5,353 nucleotides of DNA from JANXDG01 sp964521665 (GCA_964521665.1 CAZFSG010000067.1:1-5353), one strand, 5' to 3'; counted from the stretch's first letter, positions 1-5,079 are shown. The notes: generated by a model from the sequence alone, not told the origin. Program-made: numbers and translations.

Positions 1-50
1 CCGCGTTATTGCTAAAAAATGCAACAGTCCAAAATGTAATTTTAATTTTT

Positions 51-72
51 GGTAGGCAGGCTTCAGCCTGCG
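51..72 (+). repeat. REP-like palindromic repeat, copy 1
   Basis: A GGTAG foot (51-55) is followed directly by a perfect 7-bp inverted repeat: GCAGGCT (56-62), a 2-base centre TC, and AGCCTGC (65-71), then G72. The GTAG tetranucleotide next to a palindrome is the layout of REP elements that RAYT (Y1-type) transposases recognise in other bacteria. Family membership is inferred from this layout and from three related copies nearby. This copy lacks the two bases between foot and stem that copies 2 and 3 have. Confidence 0.65.
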
Positions 73-136
73 TAATAATTACAATAATATGATTATTGCA
101 GTCCAAAAAAAATTTGTATTCGCTAATTTTAATTAA

Positions 137-168
137 CGCTAGTGTAATACACTGATATAAAATCAGCG
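137..168. repeat. Two adjacent short inverted repeats
   Basis: AGTGT (141-145) pairs with ACACT (149-153) around a 3-base loop, and CTGAT (152-156) pairs with ATCAG (162-166) around a 5-base loop. The two share bases 152-153, so they are alternatives rather than simultaneous hairpins. CGCT (137-140) is also complementary to AGCG (165-168) and could close an outer stem. No promoter, gene end or GTAG foot is associated with it. It may be a decayed repeat or chance structure in AT-rich DNA. Confidence 0.3.
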
Positions 169-183
169 GATACAATAGTAATT

Positions 184-207
184 GGTAGTCGCAGGTTTTA
201 GCCTGCG
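184..207 (+). repeat. REP-like palindromic repeat, copy 2
   Basis: GGTAG (184-188) and a T are followed by CGCAGG (190-195), pairing with CCTGCG (202-207). The inner bases TT/AG (196-197 with 200-201) extend the stem by a T-G wobble and a T-A pair. Foot, spacing and right half (AGCCTGCG) match copy 1. It is followed 13 bp later by an inverted copy, giving a paired arrangement. Confidence 0.65.
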
Positions 208-220
208 TTTTATTATTTTA

Positions 221-244
221 CGCACACTGAAGGGTGCCACTACC
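221..244 (-). repeat. REP-like palindromic repeat, copy 3 (inverted)
   Basis: Read on the - strand from 244, this begins GGTAGTG and continues into a stem with the + strand halves GCACACT (222-228) and AGGGTGC (231-237), 6 of 7 positions paired around a 2-base centre. It aligns to the reverse complement of copy 2 over 24 positions, with roughly 17 matches. One stem pair is swapped from G-C to C-G relative to copy 1 without loss of pairing. With copy 2 it forms a tail-to-tail pair with both GTAG feet outward, like the REP/iREP pairs of BIMEs. Confidence 0.5.
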
Positions 245-269
245 GGTAGATTGTGGGTTGGATATTATT

Positions 270-294
270 TGTAGCTGCAAAACTTTAGTCTGCG
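270..294 (+). repeat. REP-like palindromic repeat, copy 4 (decayed)
   Basis: A GTAG foot (271-274) is followed by GCA (277-279), pairing with TGC (291-293), and ACT (282-284), pairing with AGT (287-289), with an unpaired AA opposite C290. The end TCTGCG resembles the CCTGCG of copies 1 and 2. In the inner stem the copy 1 G-C pair is replaced by A-T, a compensated change. The left arm looks degraded, with one extra base relative to copy 2. Confidence 0.5.
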
Positions 295-303
295 TAATTA
301 ATT

Positions 304-332
304 TTGCCAAGAAAGAATCTTTTTCATAATAT
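304..332 (+). promoter_or_regulatory. Candidate sigma70-type promoter for frr-fabD
   Basis: TTGCCA (304-309) is a 4/6 match to the -35 consensus. After a 17-bp spacer, TAATAT (327-332) is a 4/6 match to the -10. An overlapping TATTAT (330-335) is a better hexamer but gives a 20-bp spacer. Initiation would fall near 339-341, about 33 bases before the frr start codon. AT-rich DNA gives such matches by chance, so this rests mainly on position. Confidence 0.35.
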
Positions 333-372
333 TATAAAAAGTTAACAGTATTTATTAGGGGGTGAGGAATAA

Positions 373-930
373 ATGATTAAAGAAGTTTTTTCTAAAACAG
401 AAGAACTTATGAAAAAAACTGTAGAAAAATGTAAATCAGAATTTGCCACTATAAGAACAGGTAGAGCCTCAGTAAGTTTAGTTGAAAACATAGAAGTTGA
501 ATGTTATGATACTAAGATGAAATTAAACCAAGTCGCAAATATAAATATAATTGATGGTAAAATAATTGAAATCCGTCCCTGGGATAAAAGTATTATTGTA
601 AATATAGAAAAAGCAATACTTAACTCACCACTTGGGTTAACACCAATAAATGATGGTAAAGTTGTTAAAATCACAGTTCCCGCACTTACTGAAGAACGAA
701 AACAGGAACTTATAAGACAGATAAGCAAACTTGCAGAAAATTATCGTGTTTCTATTCGTAACGAACGCAGAAGTGCTATGGAAACTTTGCGTCAACTTAA
801 AAAAGATAAAAAAATTTCTGAAGATGAAGAATTTCAATCAGAACAACAGTTGCAAAAACTTACAGATACATATATTAAAAAAATTGATGAGATGTTAGAA
901 CAAAAAATAAAGGAAATTACTGAAAGTTAA
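373..930 (+). CDS. frr: Ribosome recycling factor
   Basis: RRF works with EF-G in the cytoplasm to split the post-termination ribosome and release mRNA and tRNA. At 185 residues it has the usual full length. Recognisable family segments are TIRTGRAS (about residues 27-34, the hinge before domain II), an IRPWD segment near residues 67-71 (family form IQPWD), SPLGLTPINDGKVVKI around 85-100, the PALTEERKQEL stretch that re-enters the three-helix bundle, and RVSIRNERR, which carries the conserved arginine-rich patch of domain I. The start is supported by GGGGGTGAGG (358-367), whose GGTGA ends 7 bases before the ATG. The gene normally follows pyrH, but here it is first in the visible operon and lies 13 bp from fabD, so it is probably co-transcribed with it. 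Nothing appears truncated or missing. Confidence 0.98.
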   Translation: MIKEVFSKTEELMKKTVEKCKSEFATIRTGRASVSLVENIEVECYDTKMKLNQVANINIIDGKIIEIRPWDKSIIVNIEKAILNSPLGLTPINDGKVVKITVPALTEERKQELIRQISKLAENYRVSIRNERRSAMETLRQLKKDKKISEDEEFQSEQQLQKLTDTYIKKIDEMLEQKIKEITES

Positions 931-943
931 AAGCTGAAAAAAT

Positions 944-1888
944 ATGAATGTAGCAATGCTATTTCCGGGACAAGGTGCACAATATGTCGGTATGGGGAAA
1001 GATTTTTATGAAAGTTTTGATGAAGTTAAAACTTATTACAAAATAGCAGAAGAAATATTAGGATATGATATCAAAAGTATTATTTTTGGCTCAGATACAA
1101 ACACTCTTGCTCAAACTGAATTCACACAACCATCAGTATTTTTAACTTCATTTGTTATTTTTGAAATTTTGAAAACAAAAAAACCTGAAATAATAGAAAA
1201 AATAAAATTTGTAGCTGGACATAGCTTAGGAGAATATACAGCAGTGTGTATATCTAACGCTTTAAGTTTTGAACAAACATTACAAGTTGTTTCTGAACGT
1301 GCAAAAATTATGGCAGAAGTTGCAAAAAAGAATCCCGGCAGTATGATAGCAGTGATAGGTGTAGATAAAGATGAATTAGTCAAACTTTGTGAAGAAATTA
1401 AAAAAACAGGATACATTGTAGAACCAGTAAATTTTAACACACCTCAACAAATTGTTGTTGCAGGTGAACAAGAAGGTATAAAAAAATTGCAAGAATTACT
1501 TTCTAACAAGAAAATAAAAAGTATAAAACTTAATGTTTCAGGAGCATTTCATTCATCTTTAATGGATGAAGCACAAAAAATTTTTTCTCAAACTCTTGAC
1601 AAATTAAATATAAATAATGCATTTATACCTATAATAATGAATTATGACGCTTTACCACATACAAAAAAAGAAGAAATACTTGAAAATTTAAAGTTGCAAA
1701 TAAACCACCCAGTTCTTTGGGTAGATACTATAAAATACATGGTAGAAAATGGTGTTAATACATTTATAGAATGTGGTCCTGGAAAAGTTTTATCTGGTAT
1801 GGTAAAAAAAATTGTATCTGACTCAACTATAAAAATTTTTAATATAGAAAATATAGAAAGTTTAAACACTACTATTGCACAATTGTAA
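944..1888 (+). CDS. fabD: Malonyl-CoA:ACP transacylase
   Basis: FabD moves malonyl from CoA to the phosphopantetheine of ACP, supplying the extender unit for each elongation cycle. It has 314 residues, typical for the family. The N-terminal FPGQGAQ (7-13) contains the oxyanion-hole Gln10. GHSLGEY carries the nucleophile Ser94, Arg119 matches the carboxylate-binding arginine, and AFHSSLM carries the catalytic His203. QPSVF (62-66), PVLWVDTI and ECGPGKVLSGM near the C-terminus are further family signatures. The start is fixed by homology, as the N-terminus aligns with the usual family start. No Shine-Dalgarno sequence is visible in the A-rich 13 bases after the frr stop, so it may rely on ribosomes arriving from frr. 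It is followed by a repeat-filled gap rather than directly by fabG. Confidence 0.97.
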   Translation: MNVAMLFPGQGAQYVGMGKDFYESFDEVKTYYKIAEEILGYDIKSIIFGSDTNTLAQTEFTQPSVFLTSFVIFEILKTKKPEIIEKIKFVAGHSLGEYTAVCISNALSFEQTLQVVSERAKIMAEVAKKNPGSMIAVIGVDKDELVKLCEEIKKTGYIVEPVNFNTPQQIVVAGEQEGIKKLQELLSNKKIKSIKLNVSGAFHSSLMDEAQKIFSQTLDKLNINNAFIPIIMNYDALPHTKKEEILENLKLQINHPVLWVDTIKYMVENGVNTFIECGPGKVLSGMVKKIVSDSTIKIFNIENIESLNTTIAQL

Positions 1889-1889
1889 T

Positions 1890-1930
1890 CCCCTCTATCA
1901 AAATAGGTGGCTGCGAAGCAGTATGGTGTG
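1890..1930. repeat. Two-hairpin repeat unit A (diverged)
   Basis: The unit begins CCCCTCTAT two bases after the fabD stop. Its first hairpin has the stem CTAT (1895-1898) with ATAG (1903-1906) around CAAA, extended outward by a T-G wobble, one mismatch, and two C-G pairs (1891-1892 with 1909-1910). The second hairpin is CTGC-GAA-GCAG (1911-1921). It ends in GGTGTG. It shares its layout with unit B, which starts 5 bp after its end. There is no T-run after either hairpin, so it does not look like an intrinsic terminator. Confidence 0.55.
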
Positions 1931-1934
1931 CTAT

Positions 1935-1974
1935 CTCCTCTATTAAGAGGGGTGCCTGATAAGGCGGGGGGTGT
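1935..1974. repeat. Two-hairpin repeat unit B
   Basis: The first hairpin is CCTCT-ATTA-AGAGG (1937-1950), extended outward by a T-G wobble and a C-G pair (1935-1936 with 1951-1952). It is followed by the second hairpin GCCT-GATA-AGGC (1954-1965) and a G-rich tail ending GGTGT (1966-1974). The order of hairpin, short hairpin and G-rich GGTGT tail repeats that of unit A. The second stem has entirely different bases in A and B but is fully paired in both, so pairing rather than sequence seems conserved. I recall similar CCCCTCT...AGAGGGG units being dispersed in several bacterial genomes, but cannot verify that here. Confidence 0.6.
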
Positions 1975-1986
1975 AAATATAATAAA

Positions 1987-2016
1987 TTGACTGTTAATTT
2001 CACAAATTGCTAAATT
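1987..2016 (+). promoter_or_regulatory. Candidate promoter for fabG-acpP-fabF-rnc
   Basis: TTGACT (1987-1992) is a 5/6 match to the -35. After 18 bp, TAAATT (2011-2016) is a 4/6 match to the -10, preceded by TG one base away (2008-2009), an extended -10 layout. Transcription would begin near 2023 and give a leader of about 60 bases containing three inverted repeats. An alternative is TTGGTA (2035-2040), 16 bp, TATACT (2057-2062), where the -10 lies inside the last inverted repeat. An internal promoter is plausible because the 196-bp repeat-filled gap separates fabG from fabD. Confidence 0.4.
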
Positions 2017-2023
2017 AGTTCAT

Positions 2024-2072
2024 ACAGAATACTGTTGGTAGAAGAATCTACTAAATTATACTATTAAGTATA
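2024..2072. promoter_or_regulatory. Three consecutive inverted repeats before fabG (possible leader hairpins or operators)
   Basis: Three perfect inverted repeats with 4-base centres lie in series: ACAG-AATA-CTGT (2024-2035), GTAGA-AGAA-TCTAC (2038-2051) and TATACT-ATTA-AGTATA (2057-2072). The last ends at the first base of the Shine-Dalgarno sequence AAGGAG (2072-2077). In RNA they would form three small stem-loops with tetraloops. In DNA they could be operator half-site pairs. Fatty-acid gene clusters are often controlled by dedicated repressors (FapR, FabR, FabT), but none of these matches a binding site I can name with confidence. The structure is seen; the function is inference. Confidence 0.4.
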
Positions 2073-2084
2073 AGGAGAAAAGTT

Positions 2085-2837
2085 ATGTGTGAAAAAAGAC
2101 TGGTAGATAAAGTTGTAATAGTTACAGGTGGTGCACAAGGGATAGGAAAAAGTATTGTTGAAAAACTTGCATCAGAAGGCGCAAATTGTGTTATTGTAGA
2201 TATTGATGAACAAACAGCACAGAAAACTGCTAAGGAAATTGAAGAAAAATATGTTGTGAAAACTTTGGTGTTTAACGTTGATGTGTCTAATTTTCAACAA
2301 GTACAAACATGTGTAGACGAAACCGTATCAAAATTTGGTAAAATTGATATTTTAGTAAATAACGCTGGTATTACAAAAGATAATCTTATCTTAAAAATGA
2401 CAGAGGAAGAATGGGATAAAGTTTTAGATGTTAACCTAAAAGGATGTTTCAATTTTATAAAAGCAGTAGCAAAATATATGGTGAAACAAAGAAGTGGTAG
2501 AATTATAAACATTTCTTCCGTAGTAGGACTTATGGGAAACCCAGGACAAGCAAATTATTCTGCATCAAAAGGTGGACTTATTGCATTAACAAAAACCCTA
2601 GCAAAAGAGCTTGCATCAAGAAATATACTTGTTAACGCAGTCGCACCCGGATATATTAAAACAAGAATGACTGAACAACTCACTGAAGAACAAAAAAAGA
2701 AATTACAAGAATATATTCCACTTAATAGATTAGGTGAACCTGAAGATGTAGCAAACGTTGTTTGGTTTTTATGTATAGAAGAGTCAAGTTATATCACAGG
2801 ACAAGTAATTTCTGTCAATGGTGGAATGTATATGTAA
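2085..2837 (+). CDS. fabG: 3-oxoacyl-[ACP] reductase
   Basis: FabG is a cytoplasmic short-chain dehydrogenase that reduces 3-ketoacyl-ACP to 3-hydroxyacyl-ACP with NADPH, the first reductive step after FabF condensation. The 250-residue protein has the Rossmann glycine motif TGGAQGIG (14-21), NNAG (92-95), the tetrad Asn117 (in VNLKG), Ser145, Tyr158 and Lys162 (YSASK), then NAVAPGYI, and a C-terminal VNGGMYM nearly identical to E. coli FabG. This tail and the position between fabD and acpP separate it from the many other SDR reductases. AAGGAG (2072-2077) ends 7 bases before the ATG and supports this start. The gene probably heads its own transcript and may be controlled through the inverted repeats just upstream. 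Confidence 0.96.
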   Translation: MCEKRLVDKVVIVTGGAQGIGKSIVEKLASEGANCVIVDIDEQTAQKTAKEIEEKYVVKTLVFNVDVSNFQQVQTCVDETVSKFGKIDILVNNAGITKDNLILKMTEEEWDKVLDVNLKGCFNFIKAVAKYMVKQRSGRIINISSVVGLMGNPGQANYSASKGGLIALTKTLAKELASRNILVNAVAPGYIKTRMTEQLTEEQKKKLQEYIPLNRLGEPEDVANVVWFLCIEESSYITGQVISVNGGMYM

Positions 2838-2874
2838 ATTTAAAATAAAAATCTAAAAGGAGGAGAGTAAAAAT

Positions 2875-3123
2875 ATGACAGAAGATATTGCTGCAAAAAT
2901 AAAAAATATAATTGCTGAATCTTTAGGTGTAGATATAAATGAAGTAACTGATAACGCATCATTTGTAAATGACCTTGGTGCTGATTCTCTTGACACTGTA
3001 GAACTTATTATGGCGTTAGAAGAACAGTTCGGGATAGAAATTCCTGATGAGGATGCTGAAAAAATGCAAACTGTTGGTCAAGCTATTGAATATATCAAAA
3101 ATAAAGTTGCACAAAAACAATAA
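2875..3123 (+). CDS. acpP: Acyl carrier protein
   Basis: This small acidic protein carries the growing acyl chain on a phosphopantetheine arm and is the shared substrate of FabD, FabG and FabF. It has 82 residues, the usual size. The GADSLDTVEL segment places the modified serine at Ser38 at the start of helix II, followed by the acidic recognition helix and the FGIEIPDEDAEKMQTVG stretch typical of fatty-acid ACPs. AAGGAGG (2857-2863) is the best ribosome binding site in the window, with 11 bases between it and the ATG, fitting the high abundance expected of ACP. The gene lies 37 bp after fabG and 29 bp before fabF and ends in two in-frame TAA stops (3121-3126). The gene order marks it as the primary-metabolism ACP rather than a polyketide carrier. 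Confidence 0.98.
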   Translation: MTEDIAAKIKNIIAESLGVDINEVTDNASFVNDLGADSLDTVELIMALEEQFGIEIPDEDAEKMQTVGQAIEYIKNKVAQKQ

Positions 3124-3152
3124 TAAACTAAGTTTAAAATTAAAATTTTTTT

Positions 3153-4403
3153 ATGGTAAAAAAGAAGGTAGTAATAACAGGTATTGGTGTGATATCACCA
3201 ATAGGTATAGGTAAAAAAGAGTTTACAAATTCTTTAAGAATAGGTGTTAGTGGTGTTGATAAAATTTCATCTTTTGATGTAACAGAATTTGAGACAAAAA
3301 TCGCTGCTGAAGTAAAAAATTTTAACCCGGAAGAATTTATTGATAAAAAGAAAATTCGTCGTATGGATAGATTTTGCCAGTTTGCGTTTGCTGCTGCTAA
3401 AATGGCTATTGAAGATGCCGAACTTAATCTACAAAACGAAAATCTTGACCGTATTGGTGTTATAATAGCTTCGGGTATCGGTGGTATTGCTACAATTGAG
3501 AGAGAAATGAAGGTACTTTTAACAAAAGGTCCTTCAAGAATAAGCCCATTTCTTATACCTATGGAAATATCAAACATTGCTGCCGGAGAAATCGCAATAC
3601 ATTATGGGTTTAGAGGACCTAACTATGCAGTAACTTCAGCATGCGCATCTTCAAACCATGCTATTGGTGATGCATTGAGAATTTTGAGATATGGTGATGC
3701 TGATGTTGTGATAGTTGGAGGTTCAGAAGCAGCAATAACACCACTTGGTCTTGGGGGATTTTGTGCTGCAAAAGCATTGTCTACTCGTAATGACGAACCT
3801 AAAAAAGCTTCTCGGCCATTTGATAAAAATAGAGATGGGTTTGTAATGGGCGAAGGTGCTGCTGTGTTTGTCTTAGAAACAGAAGAACATGCTATAAAAC
3901 GTAATGCTTCAAAAATATATGCAGAACTTGCTGGATATGCGGCTACTGATGATGCATACCATATTACTGCTCCACGTGAAGATGGTTCAACACAAGCTTT
4001 ATGTATGAAACTTGCTTTACAAGATGCAGGACTTTCACCACAAGAAGTTGAATATATTAATGCACATGGTACTTCAACACCACTTAATGATAAATATGAA
4101 ACACTTGCGATAAAGTTAGCATTTGGTGAATATGCTTATAAAATACCTATATCTTCAACAAAATCTATGACTGGTCATCTACTTGGTGCAGCAGGTGCTG
4201 TTGAACTTGCAGCTATACTTGTTTGTATGGAAAACAATTTTATACACCCAACAATAAATTATGAAGAACCGGATCCTGAATGTGATTTAGATTATGTACC
4301 AAATGTTGCAAGAGAACAAAAATTTGATGTTGCGTTATCAAATTCGTTTGGTTTTGGTGGACATAACGCAGTAATTGTTGTCAAAAGATATCAAAATGGA
4401 TAA
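3153..4403 (+). CDS. fabF: 3-oxoacyl-[ACP] synthase II
   Basis: FabF is the condensing enzyme that extends acyl-ACP by two carbons using malonyl-ACP. The 416-residue protein has the thiolase fold, with the nucleophile Cys164 in TSACASS, His305 in NAHGTSTPLND, Lys337 and His342 in STKSMTGHLLGAAGA, and a C-terminal SNSFGFGGHNA loop. This Cys-His-His set identifies an elongating KS, not FabH (Cys-His-Asn). Length and the position after acpP favour FabF over FabB. The N-terminal VVITGIGVISPIG begins right after the start, which supports the ATG. No Shine-Dalgarno sequence is present: the 29 bases after acpP are only A, T, two C and one G. Translation may depend on an unstructured AU-rich leader or on coupling to acpP. 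The 3' end overlaps rnc by 8 bp. Confidence 0.97.
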   Translation: MVKKKVVITGIGVISPIGIGKKEFTNSLRIGVSGVDKISSFDVTEFETKIAAEVKNFNPEEFIDKKKIRRMDRFCQFAFAAAKMAIEDAELNLQNENLDRIGVIIASGIGGIATIEREMKVLLTKGPSRISPFLIPMEISNIAAGEIAIHYGFRGPNYAVTSACASSNHAIGDALRILRYGDADVVIVGGSEAAITPLGLGGFCAAKALSTRNDEPKKASRPFDKNRDGFVMGEGAAVFVLETEEHAIKRNASKIYAELAGYAATDDAYHITAPREDGSTQALCMKLALQDAGLSPQEVEYINAHGTSTPLNDKYETLAIKLAFGEYAYKIPISSTKSMTGHLLGAAGAVELAAILVCMENNFIHPTINYEEPDPECDLDYVPNVAREQKFDVALSNSFGFGGHNAVIVVKRYQNG

Positions 4404-5073
4404 AATAGAAGAGTTACAAAAGATATTAGATGTAAAAATTGAAAATAAAGAGCTGTTTAAGAAAGCGTTTATACATAAATCTTGGGCTGTAGAACATAAA
4501 AAAGATGTTCATAACGAACGATTAGAATTTTTAGGTGATAGTGTTTTAGCAGTAATTGTTGCGGAATATCTCTATAAAAATTTCCCTGAAAAAGATGAAG
4601 GTGAATTGTCAAAAATGAAATCAGTTCTTGTATCGAAAGTGCAACTTGCAAAATGGGCTAAAGAAATTAAACTTGACCAATATGTTTTAATAAGTAAATC
4701 AGAAGAAAAATCTGGTGGAAGAAAAAAAGAATCTATATTAGCATCTGTGTTTGAAGCATTACTGGGAGCAATATACCTTGATTCCGGAATAGAAGAATGT
4801 AAAAAATTTATGTATAAAAATTTTTTATCTACTACAAAAGAAGTTGAAATACAAGATTATAAAAGTATTCTTCAAGAGATTGTCCAAAAATATTATAAAA
4901 AGTTACCTCAATATACTATTGTTAAAGAAACAGGTCCTGACCACAATAAAAAGTTTGATTGTGTAGTGAAGATAGATGAAGAAGTTATAGGTTTTGGTGT
5001 TGGTAAAACTAAAAAACAAGCACAACAAAATGCTGCTAAGGAAGCTATTGAAAAATTAAAAAAAATTATTTAA
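4396..5073 (+). CDS. rnc: Ribonuclease III
   Basis: RNase III cuts double-stranded RNA, notably rRNA precursors. From the ATG at 4396 the protein has 225 residues, the usual length. A TTG at 4375 would add seven residues inside fabF but has no ribosome binding site and no support. The signature NERLEFLGDSVL (40-51) gives Glu41, Glu44 and Asp48, DEGELSKMKS follows, and Glu120 matches the essential E. coli Glu117. The double-stranded RNA-binding domain covers about 157-222, with LQEIVQ, GPDHNKKF and KTKKQAQQNAAKEA. Oddity: in ILASVFEAL the residue aligned with metal-ligand Asp114 of E. coli is Ser117 (codon TCT, 4744-4746). Only a weak AAAAGA lies before the start, and the 8-bp overlap with fabF suggests translational coupling. 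The acpP-fabF-rnc order is widespread in bacteria. Confidence 0.95.
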   Translation: MDKIEELQKILDVKIENKELFKKAFIHKSWAVEHKKDVHNERLEFLGDSVLAVIVAEYLYKNFPEKDEGELSKMKSVLVSKVQLAKWAKEIKLDQYVLISKSEEKSGGRKKESILASVFEALLGAIYLDSGIEECKKFMYKNFLSTTKEVEIQDYKSILQEIVQKYYKKLPQYTIVKETGPDHNKKFDCVVKIDEEVIGFGVGKTKKQAQQNAAKEAIEKLKKII

Positions 5074-5079
5074 GTCTTT

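Larger units (their letters stand above)
1..372. other. Non-coding, palindrome-rich region upstream of frr
   Basis: No convincing coding sequence is visible on either strand, and stops are frequent in all frames. The stretch holds at least four diverged copies of a GTAG-headed hairpin repeat (51-72, 184-207, 221-244 inverted, 270-294), a pair of adjacent inverted repeats at 137-168, and a promoter-like sequence at 304-332. The first six bases (CCGCGT) may be the tail of another repeat copy lying upstream. Two short blocks, CAGTCCAAAA (25-34 and 99-108) and TAATTTTAATT (37-47 and 124-134), recur in the same order, which hints at an old local duplication. The usual frr neighbours (pyrH, tsf) are not present here. 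Confidence 0.8.

Noticed and set aside
51..294. CRISPR array in the upstream repeats
   Set aside because: The repeats are diverged and palindromic, one is inverted, and the spacing is irregular (133, 37 and 49 bp between starts). No cas gene is present.
1596..1618. TTGACA in fabD as an internal promoter
   Set aside because: The hexamer (1596-1601) is a perfect -35, but no acceptable -10 lies 16-18 bp downstream. It encodes conserved-length FabD sequence and is likely chance.
504..1869. Minus-strand open frames of 60-110 codons within frr and fabD (504-728, 637-837, 1111-1440, 1642-1869)
   Set aside because: They lie wholly inside well-supported + strand genes, and their hydrophobic, Ser/Phe/Ile-rich translations are what antisense reading of AT-rich genes gives. 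None has a recognisable motif.
1890..1974. Intrinsic terminator for frr-fabD
   Set aside because: The hairpins are followed by G-rich sequence, not a run of T, so the standard Rho-independent layout is missing.
4375..4395. TTG start for rnc at 4375, adding seven residues
   Set aside because: It lies inside fabF without a ribosome binding site. The ATG at 4396 gives the normal RNase III length and N-terminus.
2085..4403. A polyketide or specialised fatty-acid cluster
   Set aside because: Each protein matches the primary fatty-acid synthase set in size, motifs and order, with a single discrete ACP and one elongating ketosynthase.
2294..4651. Minus-strand open frames within fabG, fabF and rnc (2294-2512, 3140-3577, 4469-4651)
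   Set aside because: Shadows of the real genes. The 145-codon frame opposite fabF has low-complexity Ser/Ile composition and no homology that I recognise.
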